Part shown: positions 54,362-63,370 of the stretch, piece by piece
Layout: the number at the start of each line of letters is the position of its first letter
Position numbering within the stretch: the first letter of the stretch is position 1
NCBI RefSeq assembly: GCF_019203965.1
Contig: NZ_CP076448.1
Coordinates: 1,379,001-1,443,000 of the forward strand
Length of the DNA stretch: 64,000 nucleotides
Reading direction: 5' to 3'
Source of the DNA: Elioraea tepida
GTDB lineage: Bacteria > Pseudomonadota > Alphaproteobacteria > Acetobacterales > Acetobacteraceae
The notes under the pieces: model-generated
The model's input: only the letters and a program-made list of their open reading frames with translations
Told to the model about the DNA's origin: nothing
Databases searched by the model: none
Translations under genes and position numbers: made by a program

Positions 54362-55126
54362 TCAGCCGCCGAGGAAGGCCCCGCCGTTGACGTGGATCGC
54401 CTGGCCGGTGACGTAGCGCGCACCGGGGCCGCAGAGATAGCGCACGGCGGCGGCCACCTCCTCCGGCGTGCCCTCGCGGCCGACGAGCGTCTTCCGCCCG
54501 GCGCGATGCCCGGGCGCCCCAGGCGTGGCCGACCCGCCCGGGCCCCGGGCGGTGGCGATCATTCCCGGAACGACAAGATTGACGGTGATGCCGTAGCTCG
54601 CGAGGTCATGCGCGAGCGCGCGGGTGAAGCCCGCAAGCCCCGCCTTGGCGGTGACGACATGCGCGCGGTGCGGCGCCCCCGTGTGGCCGGTGAGCCCGCC
54701 GATGTTGACGATCGTTCCCGCGCCGGAGCCCTTGAGCGCAGCGAGCGCCGCCTTGGTGACGTGGAAGGCGCCGTCGAGGCACACGTCGAGCACCGCGCGC
54801 CAGGCGGCGAAGTCCATCTCCTCGAAGGCGACCTCGCGCCGGATCGCTGCGTTGTTGACGAGGATGTCGAGCCTGCCGAAGGCCTCGAGAGCGGTGCGCA
54901 CCATCGCCGCGGCGGCTTCCGGGTCGGCCACGTCGCCGAGCGCGACGGCGGCGCGCCCCCCGGCCGAGCGGATCGCCGCGGCCACCGCCTCGGCCTCGGC
55001 GGCGTTCCGGCGCGCGTTCACCACCACCGCCGCCCCTGCGTCGGCGAGGTCGCGCGCGATCGCCGCGCCGATGTTCCGGCCCGCTCCGGTGACGAGGGCG
55101 ACGCGCCCTTCGAGCTCGCGCGTCAT
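54362..55126 (-). CDS. SDR family protein lacking the usual Ser and Tyr
   Basis: A 254-residue short-chain dehydrogenase/reductase-fold protein with the coenzyme motif VTGAGRNIGAAIA (TGxxxGxG near residues 13-20), LGDVADPEA and ILVNNAAIRR, and the C-terminal GQAIHVNGGAFLGG. The active-site Ser is Gly (IVNIGGLTG) and the Tyr of YxxxK is Val (HVVTAK, with Lys kept), so classical proton transfer is not possible as written. The fold and Lys are intact. It lies 12 bases after the PrpD gene in the operon. It could bind a nucleotide without catalysing dehydrogenation, or use another residue. Confidence 0.88.
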   Translation of the reverse strand: MTRELEGRVALVTGAGRNIGAAIARDLADAGAAVVVNARRNAAEAEAVAAAIRSAGGRAAVALGDVADPEAAAAMVRTALEAFGRLDILVNNAAIRREVAFEEMDFAAWRAVLDVCLDGAFHVTKAALAALKGSGAGTIVNIGGLTGHTGAPHRAHVVTAKAGLAGFTRALAHDLASYGITVNLVVPGMIATARGPGGSATPGAPGHRAGRKTLVGREGTPEEVAAAVRYLCGPGARYVTGQAIHVNGGAFLGG

Positions 55127-55138
55127 AGTCGTTCCGGT

Positions 55139-56485
55139 TTAGTGACGACGGGAGGAGAGACCGACGCGCGGCGCGTCGAACACGGACCGGGCGAGGGAGA
55201 GCACGGCGCGCGCCTCGTCCTCGCTCCAGCCGCCGTGGCGACAGTTCGCGACGCACTTCGCCTCCAGCTCCTCGCGCGTGAGCGGCTCGGAGGCGCCGCC
55301 GCGGAAATGCGGCTGCCTCTCCTCGACGACCGCTCCGTCGTCGAGCTCTTGCCGCACATGCCCGGTGAAGGCGCGCGGGTAGGGGTTCGCGGGGTCGACC
55401 ACGTAGGACACCTTGGCCGCGAGCGCACGCAGCCGCGCATCGGCCACACGCTCCTCGGTGAAGGCGTCGAGATAGGCGCCGTCGAGCAGGAAGCCCGCGG
55501 CGATGCCGTAGGGAACCGAGAACTTCGCCGCATAGGCGTTCGGCACCGCACGCTTGAGCGCGAGCGGCTCCCACAGCCTGTGCAGGATCCCCTCCGCCAT
55601 CTCGCAGGTGATGGAGACGATCCGCCCCGGGGCGATGCCGCGCGCGGCGAGGCGTCGGGCGCAGTCGATGTAGGGGTGGATCATGGTGCCGCAGGCATAG
55701 GGCTTGAACGCGATCGTCTCGGCAACCCAGCGCTCGCCGAAGCCGTCGAGCAGTGCGCCCCAGTCTCCCTCGGTCGTGTGCGCGGAGCCGTTGAACAGCC
55801 CGTGCCTGCCCTCGAACACGGTGAGCGGCCCGACGAAGCCGCCGCGTGCGAGCAGTGCTGCGCGCACCCCCGCCTGCGCCGCCCAGCCGGCGTGGACGCG
55901 CTTCGTCCACGACCCGTCGGCGAGATACTCGATGATGCCGGAGGCGAAGGAGCCGGCGATGCCGAGCGCGTGCGCAAGCGCCGCAGCGGGGAGCCGGAGC
56001 GCCACGCCCGCCCCGAGGGCGGCGCCGATCGCGCCGAACACGGAGGTCGGGTGGAAGCCGGCCTTGCGCACCGCCTTCGGCACCACCGTTGAGAGCCGGC
56101 ACGTCGCCTCCGCGCCGACGGCGATGCCGGCGAAGCCATCCGCCCCAGAGAGCCCGAAACGTTCCGCAATCGCAAGAACGGCGCGAACCACCACCGCCCC
56201 CGCATGCACCGGGCCGCCCTCGAGGGTGTCGTCATAGTCCTCGCCATGCGCCGCCGTGCCGTTGACGAGGGCGGCATCGAGGGCGGTGAGAGCGCGGGGG
56301 TGGCCGATCACGGTCGAAGCGCCTGCGCCCTCGGCGCTGTCGAGCACCGCCGCGACATAACGCTCCCGCCGGGCTCCGACGCAAAGGCCGGCGATGTCGA
56401 GCACGAGCCGCTCGGCGGTCTCGCGCATCGCCTCCGTCGGCCGCGCCGCGCCCGCCGCCGCCGCAAGCCGTTCGGCGATCGTCAT
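55139..56485 (-). CDS. MmgE/PrpD family protein
   Basis: A 448-residue MmgE/PrpD-type protein (2-methylcitrate dehydratase family, also including cis-aconitate decarboxylase and iminodisuccinate epimerase relatives). HGEDYDDTLEGGPVHAGA near residues 80-97, AGFHPTSVFGAIGAA near 142-156, FKPYACGTMIHPYIDC near 262-277 and PNPYPRAF-like DPANPYPRAFTGHVR near 365-380 are typical. The ATG has CAGGAGGAAGAC upstream and overlaps the TctA stop. It probably dehydrates or isomerises the acid imported by TctABC. Confidence 0.9.
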   Translation of the reverse strand: MTIAERLAAAAGAARPTEAMRETAERLVLDIAGLCVGARRERYVAAVLDSAEGAGASTVIGHPRALTALDAALVNGTAAHGEDYDDTLEGGPVHAGAVVVRAVLAIAERFGLSGADGFAGIAVGAEATCRLSTVVPKAVRKAGFHPTSVFGAIGAALGAGVALRLPAAALAHALGIAGSFASGIIEYLADGSWTKRVHAGWAAQAGVRAALLARGGFVGPLTVFEGRHGLFNGSAHTTEGDWGALLDGFGERWVAETIAFKPYACGTMIHPYIDCARRLAARGIAPGRIVSITCEMAEGILHRLWEPLALKRAVPNAYAAKFSVPYGIAAGFLLDGAYLDAFTEERVADARLRALAAKVSYVVDPANPYPRAFTGHVRQELDDGAVVEERQPHFRGGASEPLTREELEAKCVANCRHGGWSEDEARAVLSLARSVFDAPRVGLSSRRH

Positions 56486-57912
56486 GTCTTCCTCCTGAAC
56501 TCGGACCAAAGCGACCAAAGGGTGAGCGCTGCCGCGGCCGCGAGCAGGGTGGCCGCCACCGGGTCCTCGACGAACACGGCGTGGTCGCCGCCGGAGATGA
56601 CGAGGCTGCGGCGGTAGTTGCTCTCGAGCATGAAGCCGAGCACGACGCCGAGAACGAGCGGCAGGACCGGCACGCCCGCAAGCCGAAGCAGGTAGCCGAG
56701 AACGCCGAAGCCGAGCACGAGGCCGACATCAAACAGGCTCTGCTCGATCGCGTACACGCCCGACACGATCAGGCAGAGGATGGCGGCGAGCAGGTAGGGC
56801 TTCGGCCGGTTCACGAGCCAGAGCGCGGGGGTGAGGATCACGAGGCCGAGCAGAAGCATGGCGATGTTCGCCGCGAGCAGGCCGCCATAGAGTCCCCACA
56901 CGACTTTGGGCGCCTTCTCGAACAGCAGCGGCCCTGGCGTCAGACCGTGCACCAAGAAGCCGCCGAGCAGGACCGCTGCCGAGTTGGAGCCGGGGATGCC
57001 GAGCGAGAGAAGCGGCACGAGAGCGGTGGCGGTGACGACATTGTTCGCCGCCTCCGGCGCCGCCACGCCCTCGGGCGCCCCCTTGCCGAAGGCTTCCGGC
57101 TCCTTCGACCTGCGGCGCGCCTCGTTATAGGCCATGAACGCCGCGATCGTGCCGCCCGCGCCGGGCGTCACCCCCTCGACGGTGCCAATGCCGCAGCCGA
57201 TCGCCTGCGCGAGCAGGAGCCTCCGCATCATCGAGAGGCCCGGAAGCGTCAGCCGCGTGTCGCGCGCCTCGGCTCTCGCCCAGGCCGGCTCGCCGATCTG
57301 CACCAGCATCTCCGCCACCGCGAACAGGCCGACCATCACGAGGATCGGCCGGATGCAGCCGAGGAGCTCAGGCGTCGCGAAGGTGAAGCGCGGGACGCCG
57401 GAGACGGGATCGGTGCCGACGGTCGAGATCATCAGCCCGAGCCCGGCGCCGATCAGCCCCTTGGTCAGCGAGCCGCCGGCGAGCGAGGCGATGACGGAGA
57501 GGCCGAGCACGGCGAGGGCGAAATAGGCCGCCGGCGTGAAGGCGAGCGCGAGCCGCGCCAGCGGCTCGGTCGCGAGCACGAGCACCGCGAGGCCGAACAG
57601 CCCGCCGACGAGGCCGGAGACGAGCGAGATGCCGAGTGCCTCGCCGCCGCGGCCCTGCCGCGCCATCTCGAACCCGTCGAGCGCGATCGCGGCGGAGGCG
57701 TTCGTTCCCGGCGTTCGGATCAGGATTGCCCGGATCGAGCCGCCATACTCCGCCCCGACATAGACGGAGGCGAGCAGCACGATCGCCGGGACAGGCTCCA
57801 TCCCGTAGGTGAAGGGCAGGAGCAGCGCCATCGCGATCGAGGGCGAGAGTCCGGGGAGCGCGCCGCCGAGGATCCCCCAGAGACAGCCGGCGAAGGCGAA
57901 CAGGATGGTCAC
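56482..57912 (-). CDS. tctA: Tripartite tricarboxylate transporter permease (TctA)
   Basis: A 476-residue large membrane subunit with about eleven helices. Family segments are GALPGLSPSIAMALLLPFTY near the start, YVGAEYGGSIRAILIRTPGT, GVTPGAGGTIAAFMAYNEARR and SLGIPGSNSAAVLLGGFLVHGL, the proline-rich TctA motifs. GTG 57912 is the first standard start; the in-frame stretch LLSADGLV immediately upstream resembles TctA N termini, so the real start could be a CTG at 57939. It works with TctB and TctC in sodium- or proton-coupled acid uptake. Confidence 0.93.
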   Translation of the reverse strand: MTILFAFAGCLWGILGGALPGLSPSIAMALLLPFTYGMEPVPAIVLLASVYVGAEYGGSIRAILIRTPGTNASAAIALDGFEMARQGRGGEALGISLVSGLVGGLFGLAVLVLATEPLARLALAFTPAAYFALAVLGLSVIASLAGGSLTKGLIGAGLGLMISTVGTDPVSGVPRFTFATPELLGCIRPILVMVGLFAVAEMLVQIGEPAWARAEARDTRLTLPGLSMMRRLLLAQAIGCGIGTVEGVTPGAGGTIAAFMAYNEARRRSKEPEAFGKGAPEGVAAPEAANNVVTATALVPLLSLGIPGSNSAAVLLGGFLVHGLTPGPLLFEKAPKVVWGLYGGLLAANIAMLLLGLVILTPALWLVNRPKPYLLAAILCLIVSGVYAIEQSLFDVGLVLGFGVLGYLLRLAGVPVLPLVLGVVLGFMLESNYRRSLVISGGDHAVFVEDPVAATLLAAAAALTLWSLWSEFRRKT

Positions 57913-57945
57913 GAGACCATCAGCGGAGAGGAGTGTCAGGCCGCC

Positions 57946-58398
57946 TCAGAGGCCGCCGAACAGGGAGCCGACCGGGAACGGGATTCCGAGCACGACGACG
58001 AACATCAGCGAGAAGACGCCGGCGAGGCCGGCCGCGAACAGGGCGGGCGAGACCCCGCGCGCCCCAGCGAACCAGGCGACGGCGGCGCCGAGCAGGCCGA
58101 GCGCGGGCGGGTAGCCGAGCAGGGGCACGGCGAGCACGTAGAGCGCAACGAGGCCCGCGAGGCCGGCGGTGCGGCGGTGATGAGGCCGCTCGCTGGCCGC
58201 GCCAGGGGCGACGAGGGCGGCCCGCAGCATCAGCACAGCCCCCGCGCTCGCCATCAGCCCGGCGATCATCAGCGGCACGCCGCCGGGGCCGACCGAATCG
58301 GACAGCAGGCTCACCGGAAGCGCCGAGGCCATCGCGGCATAGCCGCCGGCGAGAGCGAGGGCTGAGGCGCCGAGCGCGAGGTCGGCCGCGCGGCTCAT
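57946..58398 (-). CDS. tctB: Tripartite tricarboxylate transporter small subunit (TctB)
   Basis: A 150-residue TctB-type protein with four hydrophobic helices: LALGASALALAGGYAAMASALPV at the N terminus, a loop with VGPGGVPLMIAGLM, and LLGYPPALGLLGAAVAWFAGAR later (segments quoted in part). TctB proteins are poorly conserved, but the size, topology and place between TctC and TctA identify it. Its start overlaps the TctC stop by four bases (ATGA). Confidence 0.88.
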   Translation of the reverse strand: MSRAADLALGASALALAGGYAAMASALPVSLLSDSVGPGGVPLMIAGLMASAGAVLMLRAALVAPGAASERPHHRRTAGLAGLVALYVLAVPLLGYPPALGLLGAAVAWFAGARGVSPALFAAGLAGVFSLMFVVVLGIPFPVGSLFGGL

Positions 58399-59360
58399 CG
58401 CACCACGCCGAGCTCGCGCAGCGAGGAGGCGGTCTCGGTGGCCACACGGGTGGTGAACTCGCGCGCCGCCGCCCGGGGCAGGAGAAGCGGCGTCGGCACG
58501 AGGCTCTCCTTGGCGTAGACGGCGCGATAAGCGGGGCTGTCGAGCACGGTGCGCAGCGCGCCCGCCCAGAGCTCGGCGATCTCGTCCGCCATGCCCTTCG
58601 GCCCGGCTAGGCCGCGGAACTTGGTGACGACGAGGTCGATGCCCTGCTCGCGCGCGGTCGCGAGCGAGGGGGTCGTCTCGAGCCGGCTCTCGGTCAGCAC
58701 GCCGAGCAGGCGGATCCGGCCCGCCTCGTCCTGGGCATTGATCTCCTGGATCTCCCCGATGCCGAGGTCGAGCGTGCCGTTCAGCACGTTGATCATCAGG
58801 TCGCCGCCGCCCTCGTGCGGCACCACCGCCGCCCGCGCGCCGACCAGCCGGTTGAGACGCTCAAGCGCGATCCGCTCGAGCGAGGCCGGGTTCGCCGCGC
58901 CCCAGCGCTGCCGGCCCGGGCTTGCGCGCGCGGCGTCCATCGCCTCGGCGAGCGTCTGGAAAGGCGACTGGACGCGGGTGTAGATGAGCTGCGGGTCGAG
59001 GAAGACGATCGAGAGCGGGTTGAGGCTGTCGTAGCCGAACTCGGGGCGCGACAGAAGCGTCGTCTGGATGTAGGTCGGCGTGGTCGCGTAGACCATGCCG
59101 CCGTTCGGCTGCGCGCGCGCGACCCGTGCGACCGCGGTGGCTCCCGACCCGCCGCGAACGTTCTCGACCGCGAACGAGACGCCCATCACAGGGGTGAGGT
59201 GCTTGATGAGCTCGCGCAAGAAAACGTCGCTGCCGCCTCCCGGCGAGGAATGGGTCACGAGGGTGACGGAGGGAAGGGGATAACGCGTCTGCGCAAGTAC
59301 CCGAGGGGCGGCGAGCGGCACGGCGGCGGCCGCGACCGCGAGTGAGCGTCGTGTGAACAT
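58395..59360 (-). CDS. tctC: Tripartite tricarboxylate transporter binding protein (TctC/Bug)
   Basis: A 321-residue Bug-family periplasmic binding protein. Signal MFTRRSLAVAAAAVPLAAPRVLA is Tat-like (TRRSLAVA). The mature protein has VTHSSPGGGSDVFLRELI, VENVRGGSGATAVARVA and PTYIQTTLLS, and the later EGGGDLMINVLNGTLDLG. Bug proteins bind small carboxylates through two beta-strand loops. GGAGGAAACG precedes the ATG. Its ligand is likely a di- or tricarboxylate that feeds the CoA transferase and PrpD-type enzymes. Confidence 0.93.
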   Translation of the reverse strand: MFTRRSLAVAAAAVPLAAPRVLAQTRYPLPSVTLVTHSSPGGGSDVFLRELIKHLTPVMGVSFAVENVRGGSGATAVARVARAQPNGGMVYATTPTYIQTTLLSRPEFGYDSLNPLSIVFLDPQLIYTRVQSPFQTLAEAMDAARASPGRQRWGAANPASLERIALERLNRLVGARAAVVPHEGGGDLMINVLNGTLDLGIGEIQEINAQDEAGRIRLLGVLTESRLETTPSLATAREQGIDLVVTKFRGLAGPKGMADEIAELWAGALRTVLDSPAYRAVYAKESLVPTPLLLPRAAAREFTTRVATETASSLRELGVVR

Positions 59361-59409
59361 CGTTTCCTCCCTCTCCACCCCTCGGGCTTCGCCCGTGGCG
59401 GTGGTTTTG

Positions 59410-60216
59410 TCAGCGCCCCTTGAACACCGGCTTGCGCTTCTCGAGGAAGGCGCGGCGGCCCTCGATGTAGTCCTCCGAGGCGAAGCAGGCGGCGACCAGC
59501 GCGTCGACAGCGGCGCGATCGCGCGCGCTCTCGTCCTTCAGCACCTCGTTGATGACGGCCTTCGCGGCCCTGACCGTGAGCGGCGCGTTCGCGACGATCG
59601 TCGCCGCGCACTCGGCCACGCAGGGGCCGAGCTCGGCATCAGGCAGCACGCGGTTGACGAGGCCCATCGCCCGCGCCTCCTCGGCCGAGAAGAGCCGGGC
59701 GGTGAACAGCATCTCCTTGGCGAAGGCGGGGCCGATCACGTCGACGAGACGCTTCATGCCGCTGTAGCCGTAGCCGAGGCCGAGCTTCGCGGCCGGAATG
59801 CCGAAGCGGCTGTCCTCGGCGCAGAAGCGCAGGTCACAGCAGACGGCGAGAGCGGTACCGCCGCCGACGCAGGCGCCATGGATCTCGGCGATCGTCGGCT
59901 TGGGGAAGCCGTGGAGCATGGCGTAGACGCGCTCGGTCTGCGCGTTATAGGCGCGCACCGCCTCCTCGCTCGCCCGCTCGCTCTCGAACTTCGAGATGTC
60001 GGCCCCCGAGACGAAGGCCTTGCCGCCGGCGCCGGTGATGACGACGACGCGCACCTCGGGGTCGTCGCGGAAGTCGGCGAGGATCGCCTCGGCCGCCTCC
60101 CACATCTCCATCGAAACGGCGTTGCGCCGCTCCGGGTTGTTGAAGGTCATGGTGCCGATGCCGCCCGCCTTGGCGGCGAGCATCTTGTCGGTGGTGAGCC
60201 TCAGGCCATCGGGCAT
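59410..60216 (-). CDS. Enoyl-CoA hydratase/isomerase family protein
   Basis: A 268-residue crotonase-fold enzyme. The first oxyanion region is KAFVSGADISKFES near residues 66-79, the second is IHGACVGGGTALAVCCDLRF near 105-124, and the active-site Glu/Ala region is in DSRFGIPAAKLGLGYGYSG. Where mitochondrial hydratase has two Glu, the second is not clear, so hydratase versus isomerase or lyase cannot be decided. It lies between the CoA transferase and TctC genes, so it acts on the CoA ester formed upstream. Confidence 0.9.
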   Translation of the reverse strand: MPDGLRLTTDKMLAAKAGGIGTMTFNNPERRNAVSMEMWEAAEAILADFRDDPEVRVVVITGAGGKAFVSGADISKFESERASEEAVRAYNAQTERVYAMLHGFPKPTIAEIHGACVGGGTALAVCCDLRFCAEDSRFGIPAAKLGLGYGYSGMKRLVDVIGPAFAKEMLFTARLFSAEEARAMGLVNRVLPDAELGPCVAECAATIVANAPLTVRAAKAVINEVLKDESARDRAAVDALVAACFASEDYIEGRRAFLEKRKPVFKGR

Positions 60217-60227
60217 CGTTGCGGTCC

Positions 60228-61421
60228 TCAGACGATCTGCCGGGAGCGGAGGTCGGCCACGGCGCCGGCGTCGTAGCCGAGTTCGGCGAGCACCTCTTCC
60301 GTGTGCTCGCCGAGCTCGGGCGGCGGCGCGGCGAGGCGCGAGGGCGTGCGGGAGAGCAGGATCGGCTGCGCGACCAGGTTGATCTTGCCGCGCACCGGGC
60401 TCGTCACCGGCGCGGCGAGGCCGAGATGCTTCACCTGCGGGTCGGCGAACACCTCGGCGATGTTGTAGATCGGGCCTGCCGGCACCCCGGCCTCGTTCAG
60501 AGCCGCGACCCAGTGCGCCGAGGTGTTCGTCTTCAGCACCGCGCCGATCTCGGCGTTGAGCGCGTCGCGGTTGCGCGACCGTTCCGCTGCCGTGGCGTAG
60601 GCCGGAGTGGTGATCCAGTCCTCGCGCCCGAGCGCCTTGCAGAACCGCTCCCAGATCTTGCCGCCCGCGACGGCGACGTTGATGTGGCCGTCGGCGGTCG
60701 GGTAGACGCCGGTCGGGATCGAGGTCGGGTGGTTGTTGCCGGCCTGTTTCGGCACCTCGCCGTCGACGAGGAAGCGGGCGGCCTGGAAATCGAGCATGAA
60801 CACCTGGGCCTGCAGGAGCGAGGTCTGAACCCACTGGCCCTTGCCGCTCCTCTGCCGCTCGATGAGAGCGAGCAGGATCCCTTGGGCGCAGAAGATGCCG
60901 GCGCAGAGATCGGCGATCGGGATGCCGGCGCGCACCGGCCCCTGGCCGGGCAGGCCGGTGATGCTCATCAGCCCCCCCATCCCCTGGGCGATCTGGTCGA
61001 AGCCGGGTCGTTCCGCATATGGGCCGTCCTGGCCGAAGCCGGAGATCGAGGCGTAGATGAGGCACGGGTTGATCGCGGCGAGGCTCGCGTAGTCGATGCC
61101 GAGGCGGAACTTGACGTCGGGGCGAAAGTTCTCGACCAGAACGTCGGCCCGCTCGACCAGACGCTTGAGGATCGCCACCCCCTCCGGCGCCTTCAGGTTC
61201 AGCGTGATCGAGCGCTTGTTGCGGTGCAGGTTCTGGAAGTCGGGTCCGTGGCGCGGGCCGCCCAGCTGGTCGCCCGCCTCGAGACCCTCGGGCATCTCGA
61301 TCTTGATCACGTCCGCCCCCCAGTCGGCGAGCTGGCGGACGCAGGTCGGGCCGGAGCGGACGCGCGTGAGATCGAGAACGCGAAGGCCGGCGAGCGCTTC
61401 CGAGGCCAGAGGGAGTGACAT
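60228..61421 (-). CDS. CaiB/BaiF (class III) CoA transferase
   Basis: A 397-residue class III CoA transferase. LRVLDLTRVRSGPTCVRQLADWGADVIKIE near the N terminus (quoted in parts), the RNKRSITLNLK segment, DVLVENFRPDV and the catalytic Asp in IPIADLCAGIFC near residue 170 are typical. It moves CoA between acids, for instance from succinyl-CoA to the imported acid. It heads the operon and faces the GntR gene; a palindrome at 61477-61492 lies in the shared promoter region. Confidence 0.93.
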   Translation of the reverse strand: MSLPLASEALAGLRVLDLTRVRSGPTCVRQLADWGADVIKIEMPEGLEAGDQLGGPRHGPDFQNLHRNKRSITLNLKAPEGVAILKRLVERADVLVENFRPDVKFRLGIDYASLAAINPCLIYASISGFGQDGPYAERPGFDQIAQGMGGLMSITGLPGQGPVRAGIPIADLCAGIFCAQGILLALIERQRSGKGQWVQTSLLQAQVFMLDFQAARFLVDGEVPKQAGNNHPTSIPTGVYPTADGHINVAVAGGKIWERFCKALGREDWITTPAYATAAERSRNRDALNAEIGAVLKTNTSAHWVAALNEAGVPAGPIYNIAEVFADPQVKHLGLAAPVTSPVRGKINLVAQPILLSRTPSRLAAPPPELGEHTEEVLAELGYDAGAVADLRSRQIV

Positions 61422-61476
61422 GCTGGACGCCCCGCTTGGTTTCTGCGATTCGTCTAGCACCGTTATCCGCACCTGT

Positions 61477-61492
61477 AAACTGTCAACAGTTT
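61477..61492. promoter_or_regulatory. Operator-like palindrome between CoA transferase and GntR genes
   Basis: AAACTGTCAACAGTTT is a perfect 7+2+7 palindrome (AAACTGT-CA-ACAGTTT) in the 105-bp divergent region, sitting 35 bases before the GntR ATG. Its position and symmetry make it the likely autoregulatory operator of the FCD-type regulator. It contains the TGTCAAC half-site also found at 63288-63302 and, inverted, at 63371-63385. Confidence 0.6.
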
Positions 61493-61526
61493 GCGTGAGG
61501 CGCCGGCAGATGGCACATCGCAGCGC

Positions 61527-62222
61527 ATGCTCGACACGCCACCGGTCCCGGCCGGACCGATCGACATCGTCCGCACCCAGTCGCTCACCACCCTGGTGCA
61601 GCGCGAGCTCGAACGCCTGATCCTCGCGGGCGAGATCAAGCCCGGGGAGCGGATCAACGAGCAGCACGTCGCGCAGCGGCTTCGGGTGAGCCGCGGGCCG
61701 GTGCGCGAGGCCCTGCGCGGGCTCGAGCGCGCGGGGCTCGTCGAGGCGCGCGTCAACCGCGGCGTCTATGTGCGCGAGGTGTCGGTCGAGCAGGCGCTCG
61801 AGCTCTACGAGATGCGCGGGCTGATCACCGGCTTCGCCTGCGCCCGCCTCGCCGCCGCCTCGACCGCCGAGCAGCGGGCGGAGCTCGCCGCCCTCGTGGA
61901 GCGGATGGAGCGCGCCGCGGTAGACGGCGACCAGGCGCTCTACTATGCGATCAACCTCGAGTTCCACGACCGGCTGATGCAGTTCGCGGGCAATGCGCGC
62001 GCCAAGGCGATGTATGACGCGCTCGTCAAGGAGAGCCATCTCTGCCGGCGGCGCAGCCTGTTCACCCCGCGCAACATGGCCGAGAGCAACGCCGAGCACG
62101 CGGCGATCCTGGACGCGATCCGCCGCGGCGATGTCGAGGCGGCGCGGCGCGTCGGCGAGGAGCACATCGTCGCCGGCCGTCGCCGCTTCCTCGACGCGGT
62201 GGCGGCGACGGGGGCCGGCTGA
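61527..62222 (+). CDS. GntR family regulator, FCD domain
   Basis: A 231-residue GntR/FCD regulator. The winged helix-turn-helix is near residues 18-82, with GEIKPGERINEQHVAQRLRVSRGPVREALR (in parts). The FCD effector domain follows, with metal-ligand residues around EFHDRLMQFAGN and, later, ESNAEHAAIL and EEHIVAGRRRF. FCD regulators usually respond to organic acids or CoA esters and repress catabolic operons. It is divergent from the CoA-transferase operon and a palindromic operator lies in between. The ATG at 61527 starts just before the HTH. Confidence 0.92.
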   Translation: MLDTPPVPAGPIDIVRTQSLTTLVQRELERLILAGEIKPGERINEQHVAQRLRVSRGPVREALRGLERAGLVEARVNRGVYVREVSVEQALELYEMRGLITGFACARLAAASTAEQRAELAALVERMERAAVDGDQALYYAINLEFHDRLMQFAGNARAKAMYDALVKESHLCRRRSLFTPRNMAESNAEHAAILDAIRRGDVEAARRVGEEHIVAGRRRFLDAVAATGAG

Positions 62223-62355
62223 GGTCGGGCGGCCGCGACAGGCCCGCCCGCGCCGCCTGCGGCCGACCGCGTTCGGCTGACGTCCCGAAGCGGCGCCACG
62301 GCGCTGCCGATGCTCCGTGCGGACGGCGTTCCCGTCCGTTCGCGGGCCGCGAGGC

Positions 62356-63167
62356 TCAGGGCAGCCCCTTGGCGATGCCGCCATCGACATTGACGGTCTG
62401 GCCGGTGACGTAGGCGGCACGCGGCGAGGCGAGCCACACCACCATCGTCGCCACCTCCTCGGGCGTGCCGAAGCGGCCGAGCGGGATCTCGCGCGCGAAC
62501 TCGGCGATGATCGCGTCAGCCGGCACGCCGCGCTCCGCCGCTAGCCGTTCGGCACGCTCGGTCCACAGCCGCGTCAGCGTCCGGCCGGGTGCCACGGCGT
62601 TGACCCGTATCCCCTCAGGCGCGAGCTCGCCCGCGAGCGTCTTGACGAGGCCGAGCAGCCCCGCCTTGTGCACGTTCGACACGATCTGGTGCGGGTGCGG
62701 CTGCCGGCCCGAGGCGGCGCCGAGGATCACGATCGCCGGGTCGGTGCCTTGCGAAGAGCCGGCAGGGCGGCGCGCACCAGCCGCACGGCGGAGAGCACGT
62801 TGAAGGTGTAGTTGGCGAGCCAGTCCTCGTCGGAGAGCGCCTCGAAGGCGGACCGGACCGAGCCGCCGACGCAGTCGATCAGCGAATCGAGGCCACCGAG
62901 CGCAGCGATCGTTGCGGTGACGAGGCGATCCGCCTCGCCCGCGACCGTGAGGTCGGCGGCGAGCGGCACGGCTGCGTTGCCAGTCTCGCGGGCGATCGCC
63001 TCCGCCGCCGTGGCGAGCGCAGGCACGCTCCGCGACGCCATCGCCACGCGCGCGCCTTCCGAGGCGAGGAGCCGCGCGGTGGCAAGCCCGATTCCGGCCG
63101 AGGCGCCGGCCACGAGCACGCGCCGATCTGCAAACCCGAGATCTATTTCCCCCTCCCTCGCGATCAC
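62356..63167 (-). pseudogene. SDR family oxidoreductase gene with frameshift
   Basis: An SDR homologue read in two frames. The upstream part has VLVAGASAGIGLATARLL (TGxxxGxG-like) and LTVAGEADRLV, up to LPALRK near 62750. One base before a stretch beginning TDPAIVILGAASG is missing (AAGGCACC where AAGGGCACC would join the frames), and the remaining part to 62356 ends in GQTVNVDGGIAKGLP. Tyr of YxxxK is absent (VSNVHK), as in the SDR at 54362. GTG 63167 is the first standard start, but AGGGAGGGGG fits an ATA at 63144-63146 directly before DLGFADRRVLVAGAS. The gene is either decayed or mis-sequenced. Confidence 0.75.
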
Positions 63168-63287
63168 CGAACCGCCCGTCGGAGCGGCAGGCCGGGTGAC
63201 GAGCACGCCGATGCCGGCATCCCGACCCAGCGCGGAGGCCGGCCACCGCCGCGCCAGGAGCAGGACGCTCGACGCCAACCCTTAGCC

Positions 63288-63302
63288 TGTCAACGGTCAA
63301 CA
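63288..63302. promoter_or_regulatory. TGTCAACGGTCAACA operator-like repeat
   Basis: Two direct copies of GTCAAC separated by G, just upstream of the minus-strand SDR. It shares TGTCAAC with the GntR palindrome at 61477-61492. Confidence 0.5.
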
Positions 63303-63370
63303 CATCAGACATGAGAGCACCGCGGACGAAGCCCAGCCTCGCGCACGCGCTAGGCTGCACGGCCCCGCGC

